From: CAWHOW01 sp050013795
GTDB taxonomy: Bacteria > Bacteroidota > Bacteroidia > Bacteroidales > CG2-30-32-10
NCBI GenBank assembly: GCA_050013795.1
Contig: JBEKEO010000060.1
Coordinates: 1 to 14,924 of the forward strand
Direction of reading: 5' to 3'
Length of the DNA: 14,924 nucleotides
The notes under the pieces were generated by a model. The model had not been told where the DNA came from and searched no databases. It saw only the letters and a list, made by a program, of their open reading frames with translations. Of the stretch, positions 14,134-14,924 are shown piece after piece; position 1 is the stretch's first letter, and each line of letters starts with the position of its first letter. Position numbers and translations under genes: made by a program.

Positions 14134-14161
14134 ATAATGAAATAATAATATATTTCATTAT
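14134..14161. terminator. Perfect 11-bp hairpin between rpsU and the recombinase gene
   Basis: ATAATGAAATA (14134-14144) and TATTTCATTAT (14151-14161) are exact complements around a 6-base loop. It lies 50 bases after the rpsU stop codon and just before the recombinase promoter, as expected for an rpsU terminator. The stem is almost pure A-T and the following T tract is short, so it might instead be a protein-binding dyad. Confidence 0.4.
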
Positions 14162-14163
14162 TT

Positions 14164-14224
14164 AAGAAGAAATATTTGTATCCCTTCAAAAAATGTAGTA
14201 CCTTTGATACAAGAATTTCTTCTT
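14164..14224. repeat. 19-bp imperfect inverted repeat around the recombinase promoter
   Basis: AAGAAGAAATATTTGTATC (14164-14182) is matched at 17 of 19 positions by the reverse complement of 14206-14224. The two mismatches are adjacent, at the same place in both arms, and the spacer is 23 bp. The left arm contains the candidate -33 TTTG and the right arm begins at the last base of the -7 box, so the promoter sits within the dyad. Confidence 0.8.
14175..14206 (+). promoter_or_regulatory. Promoter of the tyrosine recombinase gene
   Basis: TTTG (14175-14178) and TACCTTTG (14199-14206) are separated by 20 bases, which fits the Bacteroidota -33/-7 layout. Transcription would start near 14213, giving a leader of about 20-30 bases. 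The elements lie within a long inverted repeat that could serve as an operator. Confidence 0.6.
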
Positions 14225-14234
14225 TTTATATTTA

Positions 14235-14924
14235 ATGAGGGCAATGGCAATCGATAGATTTTTCCAGTACATTCAGTTCGAAAAAAGATATTCCCCTTAT
14301 ACAGTAGTATCATACCGCAACGACCTTGAGCAGTTTTTTTCTTTCCTACAGAATGATTATGGTATTAACAATTATAAAGAGTTCGATTTCATGCATGTTC
14401 GTACATGGCTTGCAAGCCTTATGGAGCATGGAATTTCTGCCCGTGCTGTAAACAGGAAGATTTCCACACTGAAATCATATTGCAAATTTCTTATTAAAGA
14501 AGGTGAGATCACCGGGAATCCTATGACGAAGATAATAGCACCGAAAATGTCAAAGAGACTGCCTTCATATGTGGAAAAAGATAAAATGGCTACATTGCTT
14601 GATAAGGTTGATTTCGGAAAAGATTTTGAAGGAGTAAGGAACCGGCTTATTGTTGAGATGTTATATATGACTGGAATGCGTTTGACAGAACTGGTTAATC
14701 TTAGCGTTACCGATGTTGACTTAGTAAAAAAAACAATAAAAGTTTTAGGTAAACGTAATAAAGAAAGAATAATCCCGTTAGGAAATTCCCTGATAATGCA
14801 AATGGAAAAATATATGAAGTATCGGGATGAAATAAAAGAAGCGGTTGATAATAATTATTTATTCGTTACGATTAAAGGGAAAAAAGTTTATCAAAAACTT
14901 GTTTACAGGCTGGTAAATGATTAC
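14235..14924 (+). CDS. Tyrosine recombinase, XerC/XerD type (N-terminal 230 codons)
   Basis: The gene is open from the ATG at 14235 (or the in-frame ATG at 14244) to the window end. The first 90 or so residues are the SAM-like core-binding domain (FFQYIQFEKRYSPYTVVSYR, later ISARAVNRKISTLKSYCKFL and NPMTKI). The catalytic domain follows, with the first catalytic arginine at residue 149 in TGMRLTEL and a lysine-containing beta-hairpin (VLGKRNKERIIPLG). The HxxR, H/W and tyrosine motifs lie outside the window. Such enzymes resolve chromosome dimers at dif or act on similar sites. The position directly after rpsU points to the resident chromosomal recombinase rather than a phage or integron integrase. 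XerC and XerD cannot be told apart from this fragment. The promoter is embedded in a long dyad. Confidence 0.9.
   Translation, partial: MRAMAIDRFFQYIQFEKRYSPYTVVSYRNDLEQFFSFLQNDYGINNYKEFDFMHVRTWLASLMEHGISARAVNRKISTLKSYCKFLIKEGEITGNPMTKIIAPKMSKRLPSYVEKDKMATLLDKVDFGKDFEGVRNRLIVEMLYMTGMRLTELVNLSVTDVDLVKKTIKVLGKRNKERIIPLGNSLIMQMEKYMKYRDEIKEAVDNNYLFVTIKGKKVYQKLVYRLVNDY

Noticed and set aside
14164..14224. Phase-variable invertible promoter
   Set aside because: The spacer is only 23 bp and the promoter elements overlap the arms, so inversion would not move an intact promoter. Kept only as an operator-like dyad.
14235..14924. Recombinase as sign of a prophage, integron or conjugative element
   Set aside because: The gene follows rpsU, a position I recall as usual for the resident Xer-type gene in this phylum. 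There are no phage, excision or cargo genes, and no attachment duplication at the tRNA-Val gene is visible.

Overview
The window looks like a chromosomal segment of a Bacteroidota (Bacteroidetes) bacterium, probably an uncultured or environmental lineage. Four observations support this. Two secreted proteins end in type IX secretion (T9SS) type A sorting domains. A gldF-gldG pair is present. Several genes are preceded by the phylum's TAnnTTTG -7 promoter box rather than by a Shine-Dalgarno sequence. The right end has a bS21 (rpsU) gene followed by a XerC/D-type recombinase gene, a gene order I recall as common in this phylum. Coding DNA is moderately AT-rich and the spacers are strongly AT-rich.

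Left part (1-2237), all on the minus strand: the 5' part of a secreted protein that runs off the window; a 20-residue signal peptide with almost nothing behind it (a decayed gene or mini-peptide); a seven-bladed YVTN beta-propeller with a T9SS tail; and a 92-residue orphan protein. Next is a 656-bp gene-free stretch (2238-2893) dominated by fifteen tandem copies of a 21-bp repeat and a GAAC-rich repeat.

Centre-left (2894-6463), minus strand: a gldF-gldG-DUF4340 operon. It encodes an ABC-2 permease, its large auxiliary/periplasmic subunit and a membrane-anchored companion. Divergent from it is cinA (6618-7856). Immediately after the cinA stop codon comes a second, much more degenerate 21-bp-period array of about nine units, each built around a small dyad. 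A lipoprotein MsrB-MsrA fusion follows, then a sialidase-like Asp-box protein with a T9SS tail.

Right part: convergent to the sialidase-like gene is a cysteine-rich double-cluster ferredoxin-like protein, with a tRNA-Val(GAC) gene upstream on the same strand. Divergent from the tRNA is a DPP IV-family serine peptidase, then rpsU and the first 230 codons of a tyrosine recombinase cut by the window edge.

Most genes are ordinary housekeeping or cell-envelope genes. The material not explained by genes consists of the two exact-21-bp-period arrays, which differ in sequence but may share a core; the 19-bp imperfect inverted repeat that encloses the recombinase promoter; and the orphan signal peptide. 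I see no CRISPR, insertion sequence, toxin-antitoxin or defence system.
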